51,580 nucleotides of DNA, from assembly GCA_944390345.1 (NCBI GenBank), contig CALXPP010000010.1, positions 1-51,580 on the forward strand, written 5' to 3'. The stretch comes from an uncultured Clostridia bacterium (GTDB lineage: Bacteria; Bacillota; Clostridia; TANB77; CAG-508). A program made the position numbers and the translations under genes. The notes beneath the pieces are model-generated. The model was not told the DNA's origin. It searched no databases and was given only the letters and a program-made list of their open reading frames with translations. This document shows positions 23,864 through 32,698 of this stretch, piece after piece; position 1 is the first letter of the stretch, and each line of letters starts with the position of its first letter.

Positions 23864-24880
23864 ATGAAAAAAGGATTAAAAATATTTTTAATAGTATTAG
23901 CAGTAATTTTAATATTATTAATCATAGCAGGTTCAGTAGCATTTGCTTTTATAAAAAATAAATTAGACAAAATAAATTATGAAGAAATAGATACAGCCAA
24001 TTTAAGTATAAACGAAAATCTAATCAATGATATAAATTCTGTAGAAGGAGTAGATGTTACACCAGAAGAGTTTAACGAAATTAAAACAATTGCTATTTTT
24101 GGTTCTGATTCTAGAAATATAGAAGATGCCTATGATGATGGTAGAAGTGATTGCATTATTATAGCTACTATTAATCCAACTAATAAAAGTATAAGCCTAG
24201 TTTCAATTCCAAGAGATACATATGTAAATGTTCCAGGACATGGAAAAACGAAAATAAACCATGCCTTTGCTTACGGTCAAGAACAATTGTCTATAAAAAC
24301 TATTAATGAAAACTTTGGACTAAGTATTTCAGAATATATAACAGTAAGCTGGGATGCTGTTGCGACTATTGTAGATACCGTTGGAGGTATAGACTTAGAA
24401 ATAAGCGAAGCAGAAAAAGATTTTATTAACGGAAGAGTAGATGTATATAGTAAAAATTTAAATAAAAGTTCAGAAAAACTAGCTTCATCAGGAAATGTTC
24501 ATCTAAATGGAGTACAGACATTAGCACATTGCAGTAATAGATATGTAGGTAACAATGATTTTGAAAGAGCAGAAAGACAAAGAACTGTAATTACAACACT
24601 CTTGCAAGTTATTTCACAAAAAAATGTAACAGAAATAAATAAAATTATAGATGAATTTTTACCTTATGTAAAAACAAATATAGATGTCGTTAAATATTCA
24701 AGTTATATTCCAGATATATTAAAATATAAAAATGAGTATCTAGCAAATATTACTTCTGCACAAGTTCCAGCTTTAGGAGATGCTTCTGGTCAGTATATAG
24801 GTGGAGTATACTATTATGTTCCAAGTAGCTACGAAAAATGTAAACAAGATTTTATAAAATATTTATATGGCAACAATTAA
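23864..24880 (+). CDS. LytR-CpsA-Psr (LCP) wall-polymer ligase
   Basis: 338 residues. N-terminal TM anchor (about 5-28), then the external LCP domain: IAIFGSDSRN, SDCIIIATINP, SLVSIPRDTYVNVPG (the Asp and Arg bind polyprenyl pyrophosphate) and FERAERQRTVI (conserved Arg pair). LCP enzymes move teichoic acids or capsule from the lipid carrier onto peptidoglycan. Its place 1.7 kb behind the Kdo genes makes it a good candidate to attach the locus product, though it is in the HipA/HIRAN transcript by position (3-bp gap). Its RBS is weak and distant. Confidence 0.93.
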   Translation: MKKGLKIFLIVLAVILILLIIAGSVAFAFIKNKLDKINYEEIDTANLSINENLINDINSVEGVDVTPEEFNEIKTIAIFGSDSRNIEDAYDDGRSDCIIIATINPTNKSISLVSIPRDTYVNVPGHGKTKINHAFAYGQEQLSIKTINENFGLSISEYITVSWDAVATIVDTVGGIDLEISEAEKDFINGRVDVYSKNLNKSSEKLASSGNVHLNGVQTLAHCSNRYVGNNDFERAERQRTVITTLLQVISQKNVTEINKIIDEFLPYVKTNIDVVKYSSYIPDILKYKNEYLANITSAQVPALGDASGQYIGGVYYYVPSSYEKCKQDFIKYLYGNN

Positions 24881-24906
24881 TTTTTCTACAATATAAATTA
24901 TATAAA

Positions 24907-24946
24907 ATAAAACTTCTTCATATAGTGGAGAAGTTTTATTTTTTTA
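24907..24946 (+). terminator. Rho-independent terminator
   Basis: Stem ATAAAACTTCT / AGAAGTTTTAT, 11-nt loop, long T-run. Ends the LCP gene. Confidence 0.88.
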
Positions 24947-25089
24947 TTTCAAAAAATTCAGATATATGATAAAATAATATTAATAGTTGAGTAGTTTGAT
25001 GAAAATTTCGAGAAATTAAGAGAAACAAAAAAATTCTTAGAAAATATTAGATAATATTATAGAAAATTATAAATAATTAGGAGAGAACT

Positions 25090-25893
25090 ATGAAATATAA
25101 ACTAATATCAATGGATTTTGATGGAACACTTTTAACAAGTGATAAAAAAGTCTCTAATAAAACTAAAAATGTGCTATTAAAATGTAGAAATGAAGGATAT
25201 ATTATTGTAGGAGTAACAGCAAGAAATTTGTCTAGTATTAGTAGTGTATGTGATATTAATATGTTTGATTATCTAATTATAAATAATGGCTCTTATATCT
25301 ATAATGTAAAAGCTAAAAAAGGAATTTCTAAAAGCTGTATAGATAGAAAAATTGCTATAGAAATTACAAATAAATTTAAAGATATTGCACAAGAAATTGA
25401 TTATTGTACTTTAAATAATTATTATATTTATAAAGGTTCAGAAAAAAATATATTAAGTTATAGAATACAAGTAAAAGATATTTCAGATGTAAAAGAAACA
25501 ATATCAAGGATGAATGTTTTTCTTAAAAACAATAAAGAAATAGAGGAAGGAAAAAAGTTTATAAAAGAAAAGTTTAACACTATTAATGCTTTTGAAATGT
25601 TAGACACAGACAAAAATAGAGGTAATAAGTGGATCTCAATAAATCCAAAAGAAGTAGATAAATTTAAAACATTAAAAAGTTTATGCTCTAAGCTAAATAT
25701 AAAAGTAGAAGAGGCCATTTTTTTTGGAGATAGTACAAATGATTTATCAGCAATTAGTAATGTAGGCTTAGGTGTAGCAATGGGAAATGCGTTAGAAATA
25801 GTCAAAAAGGAAGCAAAAGAGATTACTTTATCTAATGATAAAGATGGTATTGCAGTATTTTTAGAGAAAATTTGCAATACTACAAAGGAATAA
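25090..25893 (+). CDS. Cof-type HAD phosphatase
   Basis: 267 residues with GGAGAG upstream. Motif I ISMDFDGTLLTSD (nucleophile and acid Asp), motif II VGVTAR, a C2-type cap (about 85-195), then motif III Lys within NPKEVDKFKTLKSL and motif IV FFGDSTNDLSAI. The Cof/YidA group dephosphorylates sugar phosphates, FMN or similar; the substrate is not predictable. Stands alone between a terminator and a repeated hairpin. Confidence 0.92.
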   Translation: MKYKLISMDFDGTLLTSDKKVSNKTKNVLLKCRNEGYIIVGVTARNLSSISSVCDINMFDYLIINNGSYIYNVKAKKGISKSCIDRKIAIEITNKFKDIAQEIDYCTLNNYYIYKGSEKNILSYRIQVKDISDVKETISRMNVFLKNNKEIEEGKKFIKEKFNTINAFEMLDTDKNRGNKWISINPKEVDKFKTLKSLCSKLNIKVEEAIFFGDSTNDLSAISNVGLGVAMGNALEIVKKEAKEITLSNDKDGIAVFLEKICNTTKE

Positions 25894-25910
25894 AAAAGGT
25901 AGTAAATATT

Positions 25911-25949
25911 AATAACAGCACCAGAATAAAAGCATTTCTGGTGCTGTTA
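25911..25949. repeat. Repeated stem-loop, copy 1
   Basis: A 15-bp stem (ATAACAGCACCAGAA / TTCTGGTGCTGTTAT) around the loop TAAAAGCAT. The 29-nt core at 25917-25945 recurs at 27625-27653 with one change and the same loop. It may serve as the terminator of the Cof gene, but there is no T-run. Confidence 0.8.
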
Positions 25950-26033
25950 TGAGTTTACTAGGAAAATATAGATATAAGTTTTATAATTATTTTATATATT
26001 TACTTGACAAGTAGTTAAAATCGTATTATATTA

Positions 26034-26062
26034 TTGACAAACTATCAATTGATAGTTATAAT
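26034..26062 (+). promoter_or_regulatory. Toxin-antitoxin promoter with operator palindrome in the spacer
   Basis: Consensus TTGACA at 26034-26039 and TATAAT at 26057-26062, 17 bp apart. The spacer is a perfect 18-bp palindrome, AACTATCAATTGATAGTT (26040-26057). An overlapping weaker promoter (TTGACA 26004-26009, TATATT 26027-26032) lies just upstream. A repressor at the palindrome would block both elements, as expected for autoregulation by the MqsA-like antitoxin. Confidence 0.8.
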
Positions 26063-26082
26063 AAAAATAGGAGGTAAATCAA

Positions 26083-26485
26083 ATGCCAGAAGAAATATAC
26101 TCAAAGATAGAAAGCAAAGGGGCTGTTCAAATATTTTTAAGTGAATTAAAAACCATTTTTAATGGTAAATATAGATTTGATTTACCAAATAGAGAAGATA
26201 AACCTATGGAATTTTCAAATGAATATTGCTTATCTGTCTTAGATTATGATGCTCAAGATGTAATTGAAGAACTAAAGAACTTAACTCCAAAAGAATATAG
26301 TAGAACTCTAATTGCACATGAGGACAAAAATAAAAATGTATATTCTTATGAATTTCGGTAAAGTAATACAAGAAAAGCTAATATATATAAAAGTGAAAAT
26401 TAAGAGTAGAGATAATAAGTATGTTGTTTGCACATCTTTTCATTTCCCAGAACGAGAAATGAATTTTCCATATATAAATTTTTAA
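26083..26485 (+). pseudogene. MqsR-like toxin gene with a frameshift
   Basis: RBS GGAGG, ATG at 26083. The open frame (MPEEIYSKIESKGAVQIF to NVYSYEF) stops at 26361. Skipping one base near 26356 (TTT-C-GGTAAA) continues as GKVIQEKLIYIKVKI, then VVCTSFHFPEREM, to a stop at 26485, giving about 134 residues. The restored protein looks like an MqsR-type mRNA interferase: DYDAQDVIEELKNLTPKEY, a central FGKVI, YIKVKI and a late strand VVCTSFH. The truncated form lacks the last two strands and is probably inactive, unless the base is an error. Sits 15 bp before the antitoxin. An MqsR assignment fits the MqsA-like partner but is by eye. Confidence 0.78.
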
Positions 26486-26500
26486 AAAGGGGTGAAAAAT

Positions 26501-27553
26501 ATGGAATATAAAATTTTGAAAAAAGAAAAAATGTATTGTTCAATATGTGATAAAGAGCATGAGGTAGAATTAAGAGAAAGTGATTCGATTTTAGAAATTA
26601 AAGGAGAACAAATAAAATATAAAGAAATATATTATTGTTGTACAAACATAGAAAAAAATAATTGTTTTACTATAAATAATATGATGGGTGAAAATATTTT
26701 AAGAGCAAAAGATAATTATAGAAAAAAACATAATTTATTAACTTCGAAAGAAATAAAAGAAATAAGAAATTTTTTTGAACTAACTCAAGCAGAATTTTCT
26801 ATAATCTTAGGTTTAGGAGAAATCACAATTACAAGATACGAAACAAAACAAATTCAAGATACTAGTATAGATAAATTAATTAAATATGTTAGAGATAATC
26901 CTATAGTGTTATTAGATTATTTAGAAGATAAGAAGGATAAATTCTCAAAAGAAAGATATTCTCAAATAAAAGAAACTATAAAAAATAAAATAAAAAATAA
27001 TTCCTATAGCGATAATTTTAAAATTCAATTATTAAAATACAAATATGTAGAATTTGATAAAAAAAATGATGAGAATGGTAATTGTATATTAGATATTAAT
27101 AAATTGAATAATATAGTTGCTTATATTGTATATAAAATGAATAGTTTGTCTATTACTTTAAAGAAAGTAGTTTTAATGAAATTATTATGGTATATTGATG
27201 CTAAAAGTTTTAAAGAATATAATAAATCGATAACAGGTTTAGTATATGTTCATGAACAATTTGGAGCTTTACCTATAGGGCATGATGAGATTTTATCATT
27301 ACCAAGTATAAAAGTTGAAAAAATAACTTTAGAAGAAGATCACTATCAATATAATATTGATTTAAATAAAGATTATAAAATAAAACATATAGACAATAAA
27401 GAAAGTAAAATTATAGATGAGGTTATAAACAAATTTAAAAATTATAGAAGTTCAGAGATCTCAGAATATATGCATAAAGAAGATGCATATAAGGAAACTT
27501 TATTATGTCAAATAATACCTTTTTCACTAACTAAAACTTTAAGAGAATTTTAA
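26501..27553 (+). CDS. MqsA-like antitoxin fused to a Panacea (SocA/DUF4065) domain
   Basis: 350 residues from the ATG at 26501 with GGGGTGA before it. Domains: a zinc-ribbon-like N-terminus (C13-x2-C16 and C46-C47), an XRE-type HTH (about 80-115; SKEIKEIRNFFELTQAEFS, then LGEITITRYE), a linker, and a C-terminal Panacea domain (about 210-345; VLMKLLWYIDAKSF, SITGLVYVHEQFGALP). MqsA antitoxins pair with MqsR and repress through the HTH. Panacea domains neutralise many unrelated toxins. The palindrome at 26040-26057 is the likely binding site. It is intact although its toxin is frameshifted. Confidence 0.86.
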   Translation: MEYKILKKEKMYCSICDKEHEVELRESDSILEIKGEQIKYKEIYYCCTNIEKNNCFTINNMMGENILRAKDNYRKKHNLLTSKEIKEIRNFFELTQAEFSIILGLGEITITRYETKQIQDTSIDKLIKYVRDNPIVLLDYLEDKKDKFSKERYSQIKETIKNKIKNNSYSDNFKIQLLKYKYVEFDKKNDENGNCILDINKLNNIVAYIVYKMNSLSITLKKVVLMKLLWYIDAKSFKEYNKSITGLVYVHEQFGALPIGHDEILSLPSIKVEKITLEEDHYQYNIDLNKDYKIKHIDNKESKIIDEVINKFKNYRSSEISEYMHKEDAYKETLLCQIIPFSLTKTLREF

Positions 27554-27621
27554 ATAAATATAATAGAAAATTTACTAATTTTAATCTTAATAAATTCTTA
27601 AAAATAACTTTAAAAACCCAT

Positions 27622-27655
27622 AAAAGCACCGGAATAAAAGCATTTCTGGTGCTTT
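27622..27655. repeat. Repeated stem-loop, copy 2; rest of the 27554-27924 gap
   Basis: AAAAGCACC(G)GAA pairs with TTCTGGTGCTTTT around the loop TAAAAGCAT; core 27625-27653 matches copy 1 at 25917-25945 with one difference. It ends the antitoxin gene region. In the rest of this 371-bp gap I see only an AT-rich 22-bp inverted repeat at 27692-27713 and a promoter at 27787, no gene. Confidence 0.78.
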
Positions 27656-27786
27656 TAAAATTGTAATGCATAGAAAAAACGAAAGAAAACGATTAAAATT
27701 AGTTAATTTTAATGAAAAAGATTATAAGCAATTGATAAAATTTGAAAAATTGGAAAAATTTGATAAAAATTAAGCTTTATTTAGAA

Positions 27787-27815
27787 TTGATTTTTTTGCA
27801 AAAACACAGTATGAT
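27787..27815 (+). promoter_or_regulatory. Promoter of the GNAT/GshF-like pair
   Basis: TTGATT at 27787-27792, 17-bp spacer, TATGAT at 27810-27815. Leader of about 100 nt before the ATG at 27925. Confidence 0.6.
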
Positions 27816-27924
27816 ACATTTTGTAGAATAGCCTAAACTTTTAAAAATGCCTATTTTTAAAGCTTTATATGTATTATTAAGATACTATAGCTATCTACAA
27901 ATTTTAAAAACAGGAGTCTTTTTT

Positions 27925-28935
27925 ATGAGAAAGAAGAAAAAAGTGAAACCCCGAACGCAGGTTTATGCAAATTTATCAGACTTAAAAATTAAAGCGTTCA
28001 AATACTATAATAAAGAAATGGAGGAAACAGAAAAAAGTTTTAGAAATAAAAACAAAGATGCTTTTAATATCAATTTTTACCTATTTCAAAGCATAAAAGA
28101 AAAAACAAAATTAGTTGATAAAATTTTTGAATTAGCTTATTTCTACGACCAAAACTTTACAGGTAACAAGGATTTTATGCATATACCAAATATAAAACAA
28201 ATAATGCAAAATGTATATAAATATCCTATAATACTTGCTACACAGTCAAATGGAATAGAGGAAGAAATAGTTGGTGCAACTACTGTAAAGATAGAGCGAA
28301 ATAAATCTATTTTAAGAAATCCTTATTTTCCTACTAAAAATGAAACTGTTTTAACAATTACAGGTGTTTTAACAAAGCAAAATATAGTAGATGGTTTTGG
28401 AAATAGAATAAGAGGAATAGGTAGAGAATTATTTAAATCTGCTATAAGAGCTGCCTACGAATTTAATAAAACTGAAAAAGTAAGACTTGTTTCAGAAATT
28501 GATTGTAGAAACCAAAATAGCTTAAAAGCAATTAGTGGTGCAGTAAAAGAGTTAAAAGAAGAAGACTTAAATATTAATTTATATATGCCTGGTTACTACG
28601 AGATTATAAATACAAATGGAAATTTAAAGGAAGCACCAACTTTTATGGTGGAAGTAGATTTAAATGATTCAAAAACTTTAGAAAATTCGAATACTTTATT
28701 TTCTTATTTGAATTGTAGAAACAATGAATTATTTTCAGATTTAAGCCTAGTATTAGAAAAAAGCACAGTAGAGCTAAAGCAATATACCACAAAAGCAAAC
28801 GAAAATATAGTATGTTACCACCAAATAGCTCCGATAGATGCATTAAAAGTAGAACTTGAAGTTGGAACTACAGCAATGGGAAACGAGAGAGTGCCAGCTC
28901 TTTCTGGAATACAATTAGAGTTTGTAAATGCTTAA
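27925..28935 (+). CDS. GNAT-like protein paired with a glutathione-synthetase-like ligase
   Basis: 336 residues from the ATG at 27925, chosen because CAGGAG lies just before it; an in-frame ATG at 27847 has no RBS. N-terminus basic (KKKKVKPR). The middle looks like a GNAT fold: EEIVGATTVKIE, VLTITGVLTKQN, then a CoA-binding-like IRGIGRELFKSAIRAA and RNQNSLKAI. The last 100 residues are unassigned. Placed 34 bp before the ligase gene with no terminator, so the two probably act in one pathway, for example acylation of an amino-acid or thiol product. I do not recognise a named family. Confidence 0.68.
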   Translation: MRKKKKVKPRTQVYANLSDLKIKAFKYYNKEMEETEKSFRNKNKDAFNINFYLFQSIKEKTKLVDKIFELAYFYDQNFTGNKDFMHIPNIKQIMQNVYKYPIILATQSNGIEEEIVGATTVKIERNKSILRNPYFPTKNETVLTITGVLTKQNIVDGFGNRIRGIGRELFKSAIRAAYEFNKTEKVRLVSEIDCRNQNSLKAISGAVKELKEEDLNINLYMPGYYEIINTNGNLKEAPTFMVEVDLNDSKTLENSNTLFSYLNCRNNELFSDLSLVLEKSTVELKQYTTKANENIVCYHQIAPIDALKVELEVGTTAMGNERVPALSGIQLEFVNA

Positions 28936-28969
28936 ATTAAAATTTAATTTATAGAAAAGAGAGAGGAAT

Positions 28970-30745
28970 ATGAAACTAGAAAAATATAGTGTAAAGATTG
29001 AAAGAGAAGCATTAAGAATAAATAGCAAAAATGGTAAAACACAAAAAGGGTTTCCAAAAGCTTTTGGAAACCCAGAAACAAATGCATTTATCTCTACAGA
29101 TGAAGATGATGCTATTTTAGAAATAAGTACACCTCTGGAAGAAAACTTATCAGATGCTTATAATAAATTTGAAGAGATAATGAATGTTGTTATAGAAGAG
29201 CTTTATAAAAACCAAGAATATATTTGGCCTTCTAGTTGCTGGAAAGAATCTGAAGAAGAGACAACAGCAAAAATTACAATAGATATAGACGAAGAATTTT
29301 ATAGTCAAATGAGAGAATTAAACCTTAATTTGCCAGAAACTTTAGAAGATGCTTATTTAAAAATGAAAGAGCAATTTTTAGAAAAAGCTACTCTAATTGA
29401 AAAGATTTATGGAAAATGTAAATTTAGGGCAAGAAAAGCAAGCCTTCAAATATCAAATATAAAATTAAATGTGTTAAATAAAAATGGTATTTCTGAAGCT
29501 GATTGTGCATTTTTAATAGGCTTTGCTTTTGGATGTTTAGAAGAAGATACTTCTAAGAATTTAAAAGAAGAAATTAAATTTTTAGAAAAATTAAATAATA
29601 AATATAGCCTAAGATTACAAAATGGTTTAGATGAAATAAAAGAAAAAATTAAAAACAAAACATTTGACAACTTAAACTTAGAAAAAGAGAATATAGTAAA
29701 ATTAGCAAAAGAACATGCAGAAGAAGGACACAATGCAAGATATTGCCTTCAAAAATATCAAAAATTAGTAGCTGAATCTGTAGTTTTAATTAAGGATGCT
29801 ATTTCTCAAGGTATAGATTATGAAGTACAAAATGAAGCTAAAAGTATTGTTGAATTTAGAACAAGAGGAAAAGAAGAGTTTGTAATAGAAGGAAATAAAA
29901 CAGATAGAGATACTTATATTTTTCCAATTATTACAGATGATAAATTTACTTCAAAAGAGATAATGCAAGAGCATGGCTTATCTGTACCAAAAGCTATTTT
30001 ATTAGAAAAGGATATGGAGCAAGAAGATATAGAAGCTTTACTAAAACCTTTTTACAATAGGTCTTTAGTAGTAAAACCAAGAAATACAAACTATGGTACA
30101 GGAATTACTGTATTTTCAAAACCTGCTAGCAAAAAGCAAATTTTCGGAGCTGTAGCTTATGCCTTTGAATTTGATAATAATGTACTTATAGAAGAGTATG
30201 TAAAAGGTATGGAATATAGATTTTTAGTGGTAAATGGAAAATGTTTGAGTGTAGCTCATAGAAGAATTGCTAGTGTAGTAGGAGATGGAAAATCTACTAT
30301 AAAAGAGCTTATAGAAGAAAAAAATAAAGAGCCATGGCATTTTTTAACAGGTACACCAGTAAAAATGGATGAACCTGTTGTAGAATATTTAAAACTTCAA
30401 GGTTATAATTTTGAAACTATACTTCCAAAAAATAAGAGAGTATTTTTAAGAACAAACTCAAACTGTTCAACAGGTGGAGAAAGTATAGATATGACAGATT
30501 TTATGCCAAGCTATTTTAAAAAAATAGCCGAAAAAGCTGCTAGAGCTTTTGAAGCAAAAATCTGTGGTGTGGATATTATTATAGATGATGTAGAAAAAGA
30601 AGAATATTCTATAATAGAAATAAACGATAATCCAGGTTATTCAATAAATGAGTGGCCATATGAAGGTGAAGGGCAAAAGATAGGAATTGCAATTTTAAAA
30701 TTATTAAATTTATTACCAGAAAAGACTTGTAAAGCTGAAAAATAA
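28970..30745 (+). CDS. Short GshF-like ATP-grasp ligase (glutamate-cysteine ligase/glutathione synthetase type)
   Basis: 591 residues with RBS AGAGAGG. The N-terminal half (1-310) resembles a reduced glutamate-cysteine ligase (IEREALRINSKNGKTQKGFP, FISTDEDDAILEISTP). The C-terminal ATP-grasp half has LVVKPRNTNYGTGITVFSK, VLIEEYVKGMEYRFLVVNGK, VVGDGKSTIKELI and the metal-binding end IIEINDNPGY, as in GshF and cyanophycin synthetases. Bifunctional GshF is about 750 residues, so the first domain is about 150 short. It may make gamma-Glu-Cys(-Gly) or another peptide. A perfect 26-bp palindrome at 29048-29073 is in the coding sequence. Confidence 0.82.
   Translation: MKLEKYSVKIEREALRINSKNGKTQKGFPKAFGNPETNAFISTDEDDAILEISTPLEENLSDAYNKFEEIMNVVIEELYKNQEYIWPSSCWKESEEETTAKITIDIDEEFYSQMRELNLNLPETLEDAYLKMKEQFLEKATLIEKIYGKCKFRARKASLQISNIKLNVLNKNGISEADCAFLIGFAFGCLEEDTSKNLKEEIKFLEKLNNKYSLRLQNGLDEIKEKIKNKTFDNLNLEKENIVKLAKEHAEEGHNARYCLQKYQKLVAESVVLIKDAISQGIDYEVQNEAKSIVEFRTRGKEEFVIEGNKTDRDTYIFPIITDDKFTSKEIMQEHGLSVPKAILLEKDMEQEDIEALLKPFYNRSLVVKPRNTNYGTGITVFSKPASKKQIFGAVAYAFEFDNNVLIEEYVKGMEYRFLVVNGKCLSVAHRRIASVVGDGKSTIKELIEEKNKEPWHFLTGTPVKMDEPVVEYLKLQGYNFETILPKNKRVFLRTNSNCSTGGESIDMTDFMPSYFKKIAEKAARAFEAKICGVDIIIDDVEKEEYSIIEINDNPGYSINEWPYEGEGQKIGIAILKLLNLLPEKTCKAEK
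29048..29073. repeat. Perfect 26-bp palindrome inside the ligase gene
   Basis: GGGTTTCCAAAAG and its exact complement meet with no loop at 29060/29061. It encodes GFPKAFGNP. It can form a cruciform or an mRNA hairpin 80 nt into the gene. Confidence 0.85.
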
Positions 30746-30767
30746 GTAGTATAATATTAAAATATTG

Positions 30768-30798
30768 TGGGGGTTAGATAAAACTAATCTCCTTTTTT
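30768..30798 (+). terminator. Probable terminator
   Basis: GGGGGTTAG pairs with CTAATCTCC using two wobbles, followed by six T. Ends the GshF-like gene. Confidence 0.6.
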
Positions 30799-30934
30799 AT
30801 TAAAATTTTATATAGTTTCTAAAATTAGTATATGGTAAAATTTTACTGGAAATATTATTATTTGAATTAATATTATATAAATTATATAAATAATTTGAAA
30901 AGTCTGTTATTAAAGTTAGGAGGAAAAAATTTTT

Positions 30935-32698
30935 ATGTTTAAGTTATTTAAAAACTTAGGTAAAAAAGAGTTATTAATGGCTTTTATATGCCTTTTGCTT
31001 ATCTTTGGTCAAGTTTGGTTAGAGCTTAAAATGCCGGATTATATGTCTGAAATAACTGTTTTAGTGCAAAGCGAAGGCAGTCAAATGAATGATATATTAA
31101 AAAATGGTGCTTATATGCTGGCTTGTGCATTAGGAAGTCTAGTTTCTGCTATTATAGTAGGCTATATAGCAGCGACAATTTCTGCAACTTTATCAATGAA
31201 AGTTAGAAAAAAGCTTTTTGATAAAGTAGAGAATTTAGCAATGCACGAAGTAAAGCAATTTTCAACAAGTAGTTTAATTACAAGAACAACAAATGATATT
31301 ACACAAATAGAGATGCTTGTAGCAATGGGCTTGCAACTTTTATTAAAAGCTCCTATTACAGCAGTATGGGCAATTACTAAAATTTTAGATAAAAGTTGGC
31401 AATGGAGTGCAATTACAGCTGTAGCTGTAGCAATACTTTTAACAACAGTTGGAACTTTAATTGCTATAGTATTACCAAGATTTAAAGTAGTACAAAAGTT
31501 AATAGATAAAATTAATGGAATTACTCGTGAAAATCTAACTGGTATTAGAGTAATAAGAGCTTTTAATGCAGAAAGTTATCAACAAGAAAAATTTGAAAAT
31601 GTAAACAATGATTTAACAAGTTTGCAATTATTTAATCAAAAATCATTTGCTATACTTTCACCAATTATGTATTTAGTAATGTATTTTTTAACATTATCAA
31701 TATATTTTGTAGGTGCAATTTTAATAAAAGATGCCTTAATGGTAGATAAATTAGCTTTATTTGGAAATATGGTAGTATTTAGCTCTTATGCAATGCAAAT
31801 AATAATGTCTTTCTTAATGCTAGCAATGATATTTATGATGTTACCAAGAGCTCAAGTTTCAGCAAATCGTATTAATGAAGTATTAGATACAGAAATTAGT
31901 ATTAAAGAAGGAACTTTAGATAAAGATACAACAAATGAAAGAGGAACAGTAGAGTTTAAAAATGTATCTTTTAAATACCCAGATGCCGAAGAATATCTTT
32001 TAAGAAATATATCCTTTAAAGCAGAAAAGGGACAAACAGTTGCTTTTATAGGTTCAACTGGTAGTGGTAAGTCTACTTTAATAAACCTAATTCCAAGATT
32101 TTATGATGCAACAGAGGGAGAAGTTTTAGTAGATGGTGTAAATGTAAAGGAATATAAAAGTGAATTTTTACACAACAAAATAGGATATGTTTCTCAAAAG
32201 GCTGTAATGTTCAATGGTACAGTTGCATCAAATGTAGCTTATGGAGATAATGGAAAACCAGAACTTACAGAAGAACAAATAAAAGAAGCCATTAAAGTAG
32301 CTCAAGGAAAAGAATTTGTAGAAAAAATGGACGATAAATACAATAGTCATATTGCATCAGGTGGAACTAATGTATCTGGAGGTCAAAAACAAAGACTTTC
32401 AATAGCAAGAGCTATTGCTAGAGATCCAGAAATATATATTTTTGATGATTCTTTTTCTGCTCTAGACTATAAAACAGATAGTGTTTTAAGAAAAGCACTA
32501 AAGGAACATACTGCTGATAGTACAAGTTTAATTGTAGCACAAAGAATAGGTACTATTATAAATAGCGATAAAATTATAGTACTAGAAGATGGTAAAGTTG
32601 TTGGAGAAGGCACTCATAAGGAGCTTTTAAAGACCTGTGATGTTTATAAACAAATAGCTTTATCACAACTTTCAAAGGAGGAATTAGAAAATGAGTAA
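30935..32698 (+). CDS. Heterodimeric ABC exporter, degenerate-site subunit (pair 1)
   Basis: 587 residues with AGGAGG. Six-TM exporter domain (about 15-305), then the ATPase: Walker A FIGSTGSGKSTL, Q-loop YVSQKAVMF, signature NVSGGQKQRL. Walker B reads IYIFDDSFSALD with Asp where the catalytic Glu should be, and the H-loop reads IVAQRIGTI with Gln for His. These two changes mark the non-catalytic NBD of TM287/288-, BmrCD- or LmrCD-like exporters. Works with the next gene, which it overlaps by 8 bp. Likely exports drugs, peptides or lipids. Confidence 0.94.
   Translation: MFKLFKNLGKKELLMAFICLLLIFGQVWLELKMPDYMSEITVLVQSEGSQMNDILKNGAYMLACALGSLVSAIIVGYIAATISATLSMKVRKKLFDKVENLAMHEVKQFSTSSLITRTTNDITQIEMLVAMGLQLLLKAPITAVWAITKILDKSWQWSAITAVAVAILLTTVGTLIAIVLPRFKVVQKLIDKINGITRENLTGIRVIRAFNAESYQQEKFENVNNDLTSLQLFNQKSFAILSPIMYLVMYFLTLSIYFVGAILIKDALMVDKLALFGNMVVFSSYAMQIIMSFLMLAMIFMMLPRAQVSANRINEVLDTEISIKEGTLDKDTTNERGTVEFKNVSFKYPDAEEYLLRNISFKAEKGQTVAFIGSTGSGKSTLINLIPRFYDATEGEVLVDGVNVKEYKSEFLHNKIGYVSQKAVMFNGTVASNVAYGDNGKPELTEEQIKEAIKVAQGKEFVEKMDDKYNSHIASGGTNVSGGQKQRLSIARAIARDPEIYIFDDSFSALDYKTDSVLRKALKEHTADSTSLIVAQRIGTIINSDKIIVLEDGKVVGEGTHKELLKTCDVYKQIALSQLSKEELENE

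Noticed and set aside
27692..27713. AT-rich inverted repeat before the GNAT gene as an operator
   Set aside because: It lies 95 bp before the promoter, is pure A/T apart from its centre, and such repeats arise by chance in this composition.
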